From Streptomyces ferrugineus (GTDB lineage: Bacteria; Actinomycetota; Actinomycetes; Streptomycetales; Streptomycetaceae): DNA of 64,000 nt. Below are positions 51,909 to 62,047 of the stretch, one piece after another. The DNA lies in contig NZ_CP063373.1 in NCBI RefSeq assembly GCF_015160855.1, positions 1,550,001 through 1,614,000 on the forward strand, read 5' to 3'. The number at the start of each line of letters is the position of its first letter. The first letter of the stretch is position 1. The position numbers and the translations under genes were made by a program. The notes under the pieces are model-generated. The model worked only from the letters and a program-made list of their open reading frames with translations. It was not told the origin of the DNA and ran no database searches.

Positions 51909-53429
51909 GTGAGCGACCCGGACGAGTTGCTGCGCATCGAGGGCATAAGGAAGACCTTCCCCGGCGTGGTCGCGCTGGACGGCGTCGACTTCGATCTGCG
52001 CCGGGGCGAGGTCCATGTGCTGCTCGGTGAGAACGGCGCCGGCAAGAGCACCCTCATCAAGATGCTCTCCGGCGCCTACACGCCCGACTCCGGGCGGATC
52101 CTGGTCGGCGGCGAGGAGGTGCGCATCCACGGTGCGCAGGACTCCGAGCGGCTCGGGATCGCCACCATCTACCAGGAGTTCAACCTCGTACCCGACCTCA
52201 CGGTCGCCGAGAACATCTTCCTGGGGCGCCAGCCGCGCCGCTTCGGGATGATCGACCGCAAGCGGATGGAGGCCGACGCCGAGGCCCTGCTGCAGCGTGT
52301 CGGCGTCAACGTCTCGCCCCGCGCGCGGGTGCGTGAACTCGGCATCGCGCGGCTGCAGATGGTCGAGATCGCCAAGGCGCTGAGTCTGGACGCGCGCGTG
52401 CTGATCATGGACGAGCCGACCGCCGTGCTCACCTCCGAGGAGGTCGACAAGCTCTTCGCGATCGTGCGCACGCTGCGCGAGGACGGCGTGGGGATCGTGT
52501 TCATCACGCATCACCTGGAGGAGATCGCCGCCCTGGGAGACCGGGTGACGGTCATCCGGGACGGCAGAAGCGTCGGGCAGGTCCCGGCCACGACGCCCGA
52601 GGACGAGCTCGTACGGCTCATGGTGGGGCGCTCGATCGAGCAGCAGTACCCGCGCGAACGGGCCGACGCGGGCGCCGCGTTGCTCACCGTCGAGGGGCTG
52701 ACCAGGAACGGCGTCTTCCACGACGTCAGCTTCGCGGTGCACGCCGGTGAGGTCGTCGGCATCGCCGGGCTGGTCGGCGCCGGCCGTACCGAGGTGGTGC
52801 GGGCGGTGTTCGGCGCCGACCCGTACGACCAGGGCACGGTGAAGGTCTCCGGCACCTCGATCGCCAAGTACGACGTCAACGCGGCGATGACCGCGGGCAT
52901 CGGGCTGATCCCCGAGGACCGCAAGGGCCAGGGCCTGGTGCTGGACGCGTCCGTTGAGGAGAACCTGGGCCTGGTGACGCTGCGTTCCGCCACGCGCGCG
53001 GGGCTGGTCGACCTCAAGGGCCAGCGGGAGGCCGCCGCGCGGGTCGCCGAGCAGCTCGGCGTGCGGATGGCGGGCCTCGGGCAGCAGGTGCGCACGCTCT
53101 CCGGCGGCAACCAGCAGAAGGTCGTCATCGGCAAGTGGCTGCTCGCCGACACCAGGGTGCTGATCCTCGACGAGCCCACGCGCGGGATCGACGTCGGCGC
53201 CAAGGTCGAGATCTACCAGCTCATCAACGAACTGACGGCCGCGGGCGCCGCCGTCCTCATGATCTCCAGCGATCTGCCCGAGGTGCTCGGCATGAGCGAC
53301 CGGGTGCTGGTGATGGCCCAGGGCCGGATCGCGGGCGAGCTGTCCGCCGACGAGGCCACCCAGGACTCCGTGATGGCGCTCGCCGTCAGCAACCCCACGA
53401 CCGACAAGGAGGCCGCTCGTGGCCACTGA
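51909..53429 (+). CDS. rbsA: Ribose-type ABC importer ATPase (duplicated NBD)
   Basis: A 506-residue ATPase with two nucleotide-binding domains of the CUT2/RbsA class. The first has Walker A GENGAGKSTL, signature-region ELGIARLQMVEIAKAL and Walker B LIMDEPT. The second has a degenerate Walker A (GLVGAGRTEVVRAVFG), LSGGNQQKV and LILDEPTRGIDVGAK. The GTG at 51909 has AAAGGAG upstream. It overlaps the following permease-binding fusion by 11 bp. It powers import of ribose or a related pentose. Confidence 0.93.
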   Translation: MSDPDELLRIEGIRKTFPGVVALDGVDFDLRRGEVHVLLGENGAGKSTLIKMLSGAYTPDSGRILVGGEEVRIHGAQDSERLGIATIYQEFNLVPDLTVAENIFLGRQPRRFGMIDRKRMEADAEALLQRVGVNVSPRARVRELGIARLQMVEIAKALSLDARVLIMDEPTAVLTSEEVDKLFAIVRTLREDGVGIVFITHHLEEIAALGDRVTVIRDGRSVGQVPATTPEDELVRLMVGRSIEQQYPRERADAGAALLTVEGLTRNGVFHDVSFAVHAGEVVGIAGLVGAGRTEVVRAVFGADPYDQGTVKVSGTSIAKYDVNAAMTAGIGLIPEDRKGQGLVLDASVEENLGLVTLRSATRAGLVDLKGQREAAARVAEQLGVRMAGLGQQVRTLSGGNQQKVVIGKWLLADTRVLILDEPTRGIDVGAKVEIYQLINELTAAGAAVLMISSDLPEVLGMSDRVLVMAQGRIAGELSADEATQDSVMALAVSNPTTDKEAARGH

Positions 53430-55371
53430 CACGCTCAAGAGCACGTCGGGCGCCGGTGGCGCCACCAGCGGCCTGCGCCGCCTGCTCCTGGAGAACGGCG
53501 CGCTCACCGCGCTGATCGTCCTCGTCATCGCCATGTCGGCGCTGTCGGGCGACTTCCTGACCACCGACAACCTGCTGAACGTCGGCGTTCAGGCGGCCGT
53601 GACCGCCATCCTCGCCTTCGGCGTCACCTTCGTCATCGTCTCGGCCGGCATCGACCTGTCGGTCGGCTCGGTCGCCGCCCTGTCGGCCACCGTCCTCGCC
53701 TGGAGCGCGACCTCGCACGGCGTGCCGGTCGGCATAGCGGTGCTGCTGGCCGTCGCGACCGGCATCGCCGCCGGACTCGTCAACGGCTTCCTCATCGCGT
53801 ACGGCAAACTCCCGCCGTTCATCGCGACGCTCGCGATGCTCTCGGTGGCCCGCGGTCTGTCCCTGGTGATCTCCGAGGGCTCCCCGATCGCCTTCCCCGA
53901 CTCCGTCTCGCACCTCGGTGACACGCTCGGCGGCTGGCTGCCGGTGCCGGTACTCGTGATGGTCGTCATGGGCCTGATCGGCGCGTTCGTGCTCGGCCGG
54001 ACCTACATCGGCCGCTCGATGTACGCGATCGGCGGCAACGAGGAGGCCGCGCGCCTGTCCGGCCTGCGGGTGAAGAAGCAGAAGCTCGCCATCTACGCCC
54101 TGTCCGGCGTGTTCGCCGCCGTCGCCGGTGTCGTGCTCGCCGCCCGGCTGTCCTCCGCGCAGCCCCAGGCCGCCGACGGCTACGAGCTGGACGCGATCGC
54201 CGCGGTCGTCATCGGCGGCGCCTCGCTGGCGGGCGGCACCGGCAAGGCGTCCGGCACGCTGATCGGCGCGCTGATCCTGGCGGTGCTGCGCAACGGGCTG
54301 AACCTGCTGAACGTGTCCGCGTTCTGGCAGCAGGTCGTCATCGGCGTCGTGATCGCGCTGGCGGTGCTCTTCGACACGCTGCGCCGCAAGGCGGGGGCGA
54401 CCCCGGCGGCCTCCGGCACCTCTCAGGGAGGAAAGGGCAAGCAGGCGGGGACGTACGCGCTCGCGGCGGTCGTCACGGTGGCGATCGTGGGCGCGACCTC
54501 CTTCCTGCACAACGGCTCCTCCGCGTCGTCCACCCAGCGGATGGGCCTGTCCCTGTCCACCCTCAACAACCCCTTCTTCGTACAGATCCGGGCGGGCGCC
54601 CAGGCCGAGGCGCAGAAGCTGGGCGTGGACCTGACCGTCACCGACGCCCAGAACGACGCCTCCCAGCAGGCCAATCAACTGCAGAACTTCACCAGTTCCG
54701 GTGTGGGCGCGATCATCGTCAACCCGGTGGACTCGGACGCGGCCGGCAACTCCGTCAAGGCCGCCGACAAGGCGGGCATCCCGGTCATCGCCGTCGACCG
54801 CGGGGTCAACAACGCCGCGACGGACGCCCTGGTGGCCTCCGACAACGTCGCCGGCGGTGAGCTGGCCGCCAAGTCGATCGCCGAGAAGCTCGGCGGCAGC
54901 GGCAAGATCGTGATCCTCCAGGGCCAGGCCGGCACCTCCGCCGCCCGCGAGCGCGCACAGGGCTTCGCGAACGGCCTCAAGGACTACCCGGGCATCCAGG
55001 TCGTCGCCCAGCAGCCCGCCGACTTCGACCGCACCAAGGGACTCGACGTGATGTCGAACCTGCTGCAGGCGCATCCGGACGTCCAGGGCGTCATCGCCGC
55101 CAACGACGAGATGGCGCTCGGCGCGGTCAAGGCGCTGGGCTCCAAGGCCGGCAAGTCGGTCTCGGTGGTCGGCTTCGACGGCACGCCCGACGGGCTGAAG
55201 GCGGTTAAGGCGGGCACGCTGTACGCGTCCGTGGCCCAGCAGCCCACCCAGCTCGGCAGGATCGCGGTGGACAACGCCCTCAAGGCGCTTCAGGGCAAGG
55301 AGGTCGAGCAGACCGTGAAGGTGCCGGTGAAGGTGGTCACGAAGGAGAACGTGGCCGGCTTCTCCGGCTGA
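53419..55371 (+). CDS. Fused ribose-type permease and sugar-binding protein (RbsC-RbsB)
   Basis: A 650-residue fusion. Residues about 1-325 are an RbsC-type permease with about eight to ten membrane helices and the CUT2 motif SAGIDLSVGSVAAL. After a short glycine/lysine linker, a further hydrophobic helix (YALAAVVTVAIVGATSFL, about residue 350) leads to a complete RbsB-type binding domain (residues about 370-650) with MGLSLSTLNNPFFVQIRAGA and VVGFDGTPDGLKA. The binding domain is thus tethered outside instead of being a free lipoprotein. The GTG start has AGGAGG upstream. I recall this fusion in other Streptomyces rbs loci. Confidence 0.92.
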   Translation: MATDTLKSTSGAGGATSGLRRLLLENGALTALIVLVIAMSALSGDFLTTDNLLNVGVQAAVTAILAFGVTFVIVSAGIDLSVGSVAALSATVLAWSATSHGVPVGIAVLLAVATGIAAGLVNGFLIAYGKLPPFIATLAMLSVARGLSLVISEGSPIAFPDSVSHLGDTLGGWLPVPVLVMVVMGLIGAFVLGRTYIGRSMYAIGGNEEAARLSGLRVKKQKLAIYALSGVFAAVAGVVLAARLSSAQPQAADGYELDAIAAVVIGGASLAGGTGKASGTLIGALILAVLRNGLNLLNVSAFWQQVVIGVVIALAVLFDTLRRKAGATPAASGTSQGGKGKQAGTYALAAVVTVAIVGATSFLHNGSSASSTQRMGLSLSTLNNPFFVQIRAGAQAEAQKLGVDLTVTDAQNDASQQANQLQNFTSSGVGAIIVNPVDSDAAGNSVKAADKAGIPVIAVDRGVNNAATDALVASDNVAGGELAAKSIAEKLGGSGKIVILQGQAGTSAARERAQGFANGLKDYPGIQVVAQQPADFDRTKGLDVMSNLLQAHPDVQGVIAANDEMALGAVKALGSKAGKSVSVVGFDGTPDGLKAVKAGTLYASVAQQPTQLGRIAVDNALKALQGKEVEQTVKVPVKVVTKENVAGFSG

Positions 55372-55493
55372 CATCGGCGAACGGCGCACGGACGGGCGGT
55401 CGTTGCAGGAGCATGGGCCCGGCCTCATGCCTCATGCCGCACGGCGGCCGCCCGCCTCCAGTCACTACGGGGACCTACCAGGGGAGCAACCTC

Positions 55494-56396
55494 ATGTACG
55501 ACTACGACCTCCTGGTCGTAGGGTCGGCCAACGCCGACCTGGTGATCGGTGTGGAGCGCCGGCCGGGTGCCGGCGAGACCGTGCTCGGCTCCGATCTGGC
55601 CGTCCACCCGGGCGGCAAGGGCGCGAACCAGGCGGTCGCGGCCGCCCGGCTCGGCGCCCGTACGGCCCTGCTGGCCCGGGTCGGCGACGACACGCACGGC
55701 CGGCTGCTGCTGGACGCGCAGCGGGCCTCCGGCGTGGACACCGTGGGCGTGCTGGTCGGCGGCGCGCCGACCGGCGTCGCGCTGATCACGGTGGACCCGT
55801 CCGGGGACAACAGCATCGTGGTCTCGCCGGGCGCGAACGCCAGGCTCACCCCCGGTGACGTACGGGCGGCCGCGAGCCTCTTCCAGGCGTCGCGGGTGGT
55901 CTCGGCCCAGCTGGAGATCCCGCTGGAGACGGTCGTGGAGACGGTCCGCAACCTGGCGGAGGGCAGCCGCTTCGTGCTCAACCCCTCCCCGCCGCGTCCG
56001 CTGCCGACCGAGGTGCTGGCCGCGTGCGACCCGCTGATCGTCAACGAGCACGAGGCGAAGGTGATCCTCGGCGACTCGGCGGTGGGCGGGAGTCCCGAGG
56101 ACCGGGCGCGGATCCTGCTGGCCAAGGGCCCCCGCTCGGTGGTCGTGACCCTGGGTGCCGAGGGCGCGCTGGTGGCCTCGGCGCAGGGCGTGACGCGGGT
56201 GGCGCCGGTGAAGGTGGACGCGGTGGACACGACCGGCGCGGGCGACGCGTTCACGGCCGCGCTGGCCTGGCGGCTCGGCAGGGGCGCGGCCCTGACCGAG
56301 GCGGCGGCGTACGCGGCCCGGGTCGGGGCGGTCGCCGTGACCCGGGAGGGAGCGCAGGCGTCCTTCCCGACCGCGGCGGAGGTCGAGGCACTGTGA
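55494..56396 (+). CDS. rbsK: Ribokinase
   Basis: A 300-residue PfkB-family kinase phosphorylating ribose. It opens MYDYDLLVVGSANADLVIGV, with the glycine pair HPGGKGANQAVAAARLG near residue 40. The catalytic signature DTTGAGDAFTAAL lies near residue 246, containing the anion hole and aspartate base. The ATG at 55494 has GGGGAG upstream; the frame is open further back without a ribosome site. Its stop overlaps the rbsD start as GTGA. It is preceded by a 122-bp gap after the permease fusion. Confidence 0.93.
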   Translation: MYDYDLLVVGSANADLVIGVERRPGAGETVLGSDLAVHPGGKGANQAVAAARLGARTALLARVGDDTHGRLLLDAQRASGVDTVGVLVGGAPTGVALITVDPSGDNSIVVSPGANARLTPGDVRAAASLFQASRVVSAQLEIPLETVVETVRNLAEGSRFVLNPSPPRPLPTEVLAACDPLIVNEHEAKVILGDSAVGGSPEDRARILLAKGPRSVVVTLGAEGALVASAQGVTRVAPVKVDAVDTTGAGDAFTAALAWRLGRGAALTEAAAYAARVGAVAVTREGAQASFPTAAEVEAL

Positions 56397-56782
56397 AGCG
56401 TGCCGGAATCCTGAACCGTCACCTGTCCGGCGCCCTCGCCGAGCTGGGTCACGGCGACGGTGTGCTGGTGTGCGACGCGGGCATGCCGATACCCGCCGGC
56501 CCCCGGGTCGTCGACCTGGCCTTCCGGGCCGGGGTGCCGTCGTTCGCCGTCGTGCTGGACGGTCTGCTGGCCGAGCTGGTGGTGGAGGGCGCGACGGCGG
56601 CGAAGGAGATCCACGCGGCCAATCCCGCGGCGGCCGCGCTGCTGGAGGGGGAGTTTCCCGGCCTGGAGCTGGTCGCGCACGAGCGGCTCAAGGAGCTGTC
56701 GGCCGGGGCGCGGCTGGTGGTGCGCACCGGGGAGGCACGGCCGTACGCGAATGTGCTGCTGCGCTGCGGGGTGTTTTTCTGA
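56393..56782 (+). CDS. rbsD: D-ribose pyranase
   Basis: A 129-residue RbsD/FucU-family mutarotase interconverting ribose anomers. The typical opening KRAGILNRHLSGALAELGHG has the conserved histidines, followed by VLVCDAGMPIP; the C-terminal RTGEARPYANVLLRCGVFF completes the active site. The GTG overlaps the rbsK stop by 4 bp. It is the last gene of the operon and is followed 19 bp later by a strong hairpin terminator. Its presence makes ribose the likely substrate of the locus. Confidence 0.95.
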   Translation: MKRAGILNRHLSGALAELGHGDGVLVCDAGMPIPAGPRVVDLAFRAGVPSFAVVLDGLLAELVVEGATAAKEIHAANPAAAALLEGEFPGLELVAHERLKELSAGARLVVRTGEARPYANVLLRCGVFF

Positions 56783-56801
56783 GCGAACCGAGCGAACGTT
56801 T

Positions 56802-56833
56802 CGAGGGGCCCGGTCCGTCGACCGGGCCCCTCG
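56802..56833 (+). terminator. Hairpin terminator after rbsD
   Basis: CGAGGGGCCCGGT (56802-56814) pairs perfectly with ACCGGGCCCCTCG (56821-56833) around a 6-base loop, a 13-bp GC-rich stem 20 bp after the operon's last stop. There is no U-run, which is normal for Streptomyces. Confidence 0.92.
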
Positions 56834-56996
56834 CGTTCCCTCCCCATCAGAACCCCCGCGATCCCCCCAGATCCCCCTCCAAGAGTCCTGATGCCCGGTA
56901 TGACCCGCGAGGTGGGGGGAGGGTTGTACGTTCTCCGCAAGATCTTTTTTCCACTCCGGCGTGCCGGGAAATCGGGGCAGACGTAGCGTTACAGAC

Positions 56997-57383
56997 ATGC
57001 AAGAGGTAGACGAGAACCCCCTCACGTCGCTCCAGGACGACGTGCTCGGCGAACTCGGCGACGACCGGATCGTGGACATCGCGGAACTGCTGGGCACGGA
57101 CGACGCGGGCGCCAGGGAGATGGTCTGTACGACGGTGTCGGCACTCTCCGGCGAGGCGGAGAACGTCGCGACACCGCACGATGCCCCGCTCACGGGCGTG
57201 GCCACGCTGGGCGGCTTCGCGACGGGCGGCCTCATGGCCGGGCTCCTGGCCGAGGAGGCCGGTCCGGTCGCGAGAGCGGTCGCCGAACGGACGGGGCTGC
57301 CGTCCGACGCCGTGTCCCAGGTGGTGGAGATGGTGATTCCGGCGGAGCTGGCGGTACTCACGAAGCGGGCGGCACACCACTGA
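56997..57383 (+). CDS. DUF937/YidB-like protein
   Basis: A 128-residue cytoplasmic protein. Most of its length resembles the DUF937 family of small helical repeats, with GFATGGLMAGLLAEEAGPVARAVAER and GLPSDAVSQVVEMVIPAELAVL. The ATG at 56997 is the best-placed methionine but has no clear ribosome site; a GTG at 56961 is an alternative. It lies alone between the rbs terminator and recD2. Function unknown. Confidence 0.7.
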   Translation: MQEVDENPLTSLQDDVLGELGDDRIVDIAELLGTDDAGAREMVCTTVSALSGEAENVATPHDAPLTGVATLGGFATGGLMAGLLAEEAGPVARAVAERTGLPSDAVSQVVEMVIPAELAVLTKRAAHH

Positions 57384-57468
57384 GGGGCCGCTATCCCCAC
57401 AGCGTGGAACAGGCCCGTACGAGAAGAAGCGGTAACCCACTGTCACACCCCACCTGTACCGTCGGATC

Positions 57469-59727
57469 ATGGCTCAACAGGCGGGGAACCAGACCGGCGA
57501 GCGTCGGCTCGCCGTGCTCGAAGGCGTCCTGGAACGGATCACCTACGCCAACGAGGAGAACGGCTACACGGTCGCCCGGGTCGACACCGGCAGAGGCGCC
57601 GGCGACCTCCTCACCGTCGTCGGCGCGCTGCTCGGTGCCCAGGTCGGTGAGTCCCTGCGCATGGAGGGCCGCTGGGGTTCCCATCCGCAGTACGGCAAGC
57701 AGTTCACCGTCGAGAACTACACGACCGTCCTCCCGGCCACCGTCCAGGGCATCCGCCGCTACCTCGGCTCCGGCCTGGTCAAGGGCATCGGGCCGGTCTT
57801 CGCCGACCGCATCACCCAGCACTTCGGCCTGGACACCCTCCAGATCATCGAGGAGGAGCCCAAGCGGCTCATCGAGGTCCCCGGCCTCGGCCCCAAGCGC
57901 ACGAAGAAGATCGCCGACGCCTGGGAGGAGCAGAAGGCGATCAAGGAGGTCATGCTCTTCCTCCAGACCGTGGAGGTCTCGACGTCCATCGCCGTGCGGA
58001 TCTACAAGAAGTACGGCGACGCCTCGATCTCGGTCGTGAAGAACCAGCCGTACCGCCTCGCGGCCGACGTCTGGGGCATCGGCTTCCTCACCGCCGACAA
58101 GATCGCCCAGTCCGTCGGCATCCCGCACGACAGCCCGGAGCGGGTGAAGGCGGGCCTGCAGTACGCGCTGTCGCAGGCCACCGACCAGGGCAACTGCTAT
58201 CTCCCCGAGGAGCAGTTGATCGCGGACGCGGTCAAGCTCCTCCAGGTCGACACCGGGCTCGTCATCGAGTGCCTCGGGGAGCTGGCGCGGGTCCCGGAGG
58301 ACGGCGGCGACCCGGGTGTCGTACGGGAGAAGGTGCCGGGACCCGACGGCGGCTCGGACGATCCCGTCACGGCCGTCTATCTCGTCCCCTTCCACCGCGC
58401 CGAACTCTCCCTCTCCGCCCAGCTGTTGCGGCTGCTGCGGACCGAGGAGGACCGGATGCCGGGGTTCCACGACGTCGCCTGGGACAAGGCGCTGGGCTGG
58501 CTGAAGGGCCGTACGGGCGTGGACCTGGCGCCCGAGCAGGAGGCCGCCGTCAAGCTGGCCCTGACGAAGAAGGTCGCCGTGCTGACCGGCGGGCCCGGCT
58601 GCGGCAAGTCCTTCACGGTGCGCTCGATCGTCGAGCTGGCGCGGGCGAAGAAGGCGCGCGTCGTGCTGGCCGCCCCCACCGGCCGCGCCGCCAAACGGCT
58701 CGCCGAGCTGACCGGGGCCGAGGCCTCCACCGTCCACCGGCTCCTGGAGCTCAAGCCCGGCGGTGACGCGGCGTACGACCGGGACCGGCCGCTCCAGGCC
58801 GACCTGGTGGTGGTCGACGAGGCGTCCATGCTGGACCTGCTGCTGGCCAACAAGCTGGTCAAGGCCGTACCGCCGGGTGCCCATCTGCTCTTCGTGGGGG
58901 ACGTCGACCAGTTGCCCAGCGTCGGGGCGGGGGAGGTGCTCAGGGATCTGCTCGCCGACGGCGGCCCGATCCCCGCGGTCCGCCTCACCCGGGTGTTCCG
59001 CCAGGCGCAGCAGTCCGGCGTGGTGACCAACGCGCACCGGATCAACGCCGGGCAGCATCCGGTCACGGACGGCATGAAGGACTTCTTCCTCTTCGTCCAG
59101 GACGACACCGAGGAGGCCGGCCGGCTCACCGTGGACGTGGCGGCACGGCGGATTCCGGCCAAGTTCGGGCTCGATCCGCGCCGGGACGTCCAGGTTCTGG
59201 CGCCCATGCACCGGGGGCCGGCCGGCGCGGGGACGCTGAACGGCCTGCTCCAGCAGGCCATCACCCCGGGGCGGCCCGATCTGGCGGAGAAGCGGTTCGG
59301 CGGCCGGGTCTTCCGCGTCGGCGACAAGGTCACCCAGATTCGCAACAATTACGAGAAGGGGGAGAACGGTGTCTTCAACGGCACCGTGGGCGTGGTCACC
59401 TCGCTCGACCCGGTCGACCAGCGTCTGACGGTGCTGACGGACGAGGACGAGGAGGTTCCGTACGAATTCGACGAACTGGACGAACTGGCGCATGCGTACG
59501 CGGTGACGATCCACCGTTCACAGGGCAGTGAATATCCCGCAGTGGTGATCCCCGTCACCACCGGGGCATGGATGATGCTCCAGCGGAACCTGCTGTACAC
59601 GGCGGTGACCCGCGCCAAGCAGTTGGTCGTCCTGGTGGGTTCGCGCAAGGCGATCGGCCAGGCGGTGCGCACGGTGTCGGCCGGGCGCCGCTGCACGGCG
59701 CTCGACTTCCGGCTCGCGGGCTCCTGA
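57469..59727 (+). CDS. recD2: RecD2-type ATP-dependent DNA helicase
   Basis: A 752-residue SF1 5'-3' helicase of the RecD2 type, found without RecB and RecC. N-terminal OB/HhH modules include VKGIGPVF and VPGLGPKRTKKI, the helix-hairpin-helix DNA-binding repeats. The motor follows: Walker A TGGPGCGKSFTV (Cys in the usual Thr place), DLVVVDEASMLDL (motif II), GDVDQLPSVGAGEVL (motif III) and AYAVTIHRSQGSEYPAV with MLQRNLLYTAVTRAKQLVV (motifs V/VI). The length is normal. It is monocistronic between the DUF937 gene and citA. A role in DNA repair or antirecombination is expected from the family. Confidence 0.94.
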   Translation: MAQQAGNQTGERRLAVLEGVLERITYANEENGYTVARVDTGRGAGDLLTVVGALLGAQVGESLRMEGRWGSHPQYGKQFTVENYTTVLPATVQGIRRYLGSGLVKGIGPVFADRITQHFGLDTLQIIEEEPKRLIEVPGLGPKRTKKIADAWEEQKAIKEVMLFLQTVEVSTSIAVRIYKKYGDASISVVKNQPYRLAADVWGIGFLTADKIAQSVGIPHDSPERVKAGLQYALSQATDQGNCYLPEEQLIADAVKLLQVDTGLVIECLGELARVPEDGGDPGVVREKVPGPDGGSDDPVTAVYLVPFHRAELSLSAQLLRLLRTEEDRMPGFHDVAWDKALGWLKGRTGVDLAPEQEAAVKLALTKKVAVLTGGPGCGKSFTVRSIVELARAKKARVVLAAPTGRAAKRLAELTGAEASTVHRLLELKPGGDAAYDRDRPLQADLVVVDEASMLDLLLANKLVKAVPPGAHLLFVGDVDQLPSVGAGEVLRDLLADGGPIPAVRLTRVFRQAQQSGVVTNAHRINAGQHPVTDGMKDFFLFVQDDTEEAGRLTVDVAARRIPAKFGLDPRRDVQVLAPMHRGPAGAGTLNGLLQQAITPGRPDLAEKRFGGRVFRVGDKVTQIRNNYEKGENGVFNGTVGVVTSLDPVDQRLTVLTDEDEEVPYEFDELDELAHAYAVTIHRSQGSEYPAVVIPVTTGAWMMLQRNLLYTAVTRAKQLVVLVGSRKAIGQAVRTVSAGRRCTALDFRLAGS

Positions 59728-59868
59728 ACCCTGCTTTCCGGGCTCTCGGCCGGGCCCCTTCTGACCTGCCGATTCATGAGAGATCGAAAAAAATGATCGA
59801 TCAAATGAGTCGTGAAGGTCACAGACCACTTCCAGATGGGGAAGACAGGGGGCAGGATGACAAGTTGG

Positions 59869-59883
59869 CGGCACTCAGTGCCG
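59869..59883. promoter_or_regulatory. 15-bp palindrome upstream of citA
   Basis: CGGCACTCAGTGCCG is a perfect palindrome centred at 59876, about 111 bp upstream of the citA GTG. It is a candidate regulator site; the regulator is unknown. The 266-bp recD2-citA gap also holds an AT-rich stretch with GATCGA near 59784-59804. Confidence 0.55.
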
Positions 59884-59993
59884 TCAATAGGCCCAATGGT
59901 CGACCCCGAGTGCACTCTCCTGAGCCGAATGGGGGAGGGTAGAGACAGTCAGGGCAACCTCGAAGATGAGGCACAACGTCGGTGAGGGAAGAC

Positions 59994-61283
<1,290 letters not shown>

Positions 61284-61348
61284 CACCTGCCGGTGGGGGC
61301 GCCGTGCGCCTGAGAGCTCGGCGCCTGAGGAGCGTGGGCGACTGCGGG

Positions 61349-61510
61349 GCCGTTGTGGTTGGTCGCGCAGTTCCCCGCGCCCCTTGGGTCGGCACAGTGC
61401 CCCTGCGCTGAAATGTGGCCGTTGTGGTTGGTCGCGCCCGCGCGGCGGCAGCCGCATGTCCATGCAGCCCCGCGCCCCTCGGGTCGGCACAGTGCCCCTG
61501 CGCTGAAATG
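61349..61510. repeat. Two tandem copies of the Streptomyces interspersed repeat
   Basis: GCCGTTGTGGTTGGTCGCGC begins both copies (61349 and 61418). Each ends in a shared block GGGTCGGCACAGTGCCCCTG followed by CGCTGAAATG. The second has an additional internal GC-rich segment. A reverse-oriented relative lies between desE and desF (3712-3792). Confidence 0.85.
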
Positions 61511-61520
61511 GAGAAGCAGA

Positions 61521-61569
61521 AAGGCGCCCTGGCGGCGGTCCCCCCACGGGCCGACGTCCAGGGCGCCTT
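61521..61569. terminator. Hairpin in the citA/P-ATPase convergent gap
   Basis: AAGGCGCCCTGG (61521-61532) is perfectly complementary to CCAGGGCGCCTT (61558-61569), a 12-bp stem with a 25-base loop. It could terminate transcription from citA. Confidence 0.65.
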
Positions 61570-61902
61570 CCCATGTCCCGGTGCGGATTCCCCCCACGGG
61601 ATCCGGCCGGGCGTCTGAGAGAGCAGCGCCTGAATCGCTGTCTTTCGGTCTTCCGGTATTGCGTTTGAGCAGAACGGGCAAAACTCGTCGTACTCATAGG
61701 TGAGTGCGGTCTGCCGGGACAAGCACGCTCGGGAGGGCCGCTCAAAGCTTCCCGTCGTACGTGCCCCGGCAACGCAACTCTGAGGAAGTCCCCCAAGACA
61801 TCCTCAGATGCCAGGTGGCGCCCCCCAAGACGCCGTCTGACATCGTCAACTTAGACCTTCGAACCCCTTCGATGGTTACGTTCACTTCACTGTGATCTGC
61901 GT

Positions 61903-61933
61903 CTCTTGCATATGTCCGTTAGATACGCAAGAG
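61903..61933. promoter_or_regulatory. Inverted repeat in the AT-richer part of the citA-downstream gap
   Basis: CTCTTGC and GCAAGAG, 7-bp arms, are separated by 17 bases. This lies in a stretch of lower GC than the surroundings. It may be a binding site or part of an unrecognised transcript. Confidence 0.35.
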
Positions 61934-62047
61934 CCCCGATATGGCGATCGAGACCCAAGCGTAAGGATGATGCGCGAGCCTTGTGAAGAGCTTATGTGAG
62001 CCGGGCGTCGGACTCCAGAGGGCCCCAGTGCGGTTCTTACTACGAAT

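Larger units (their letters stand above)
61284..62047. other. Long intergenic region after citA with repeats and inverted repeats
   Basis: The 764-bp gap separates citA from the convergent P-type ATPase. It contains two copies of an interspersed repeat (61349, 61418), a 12-bp hairpin (61521-61569) and an inverted repeat CTCTTGC/GCAAGAG (61903-61933). A minus-strand open frame runs through the repeats but shows no gene-like features. No RNA gene was recognised in 61620-62040. Confidence 0.6.
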
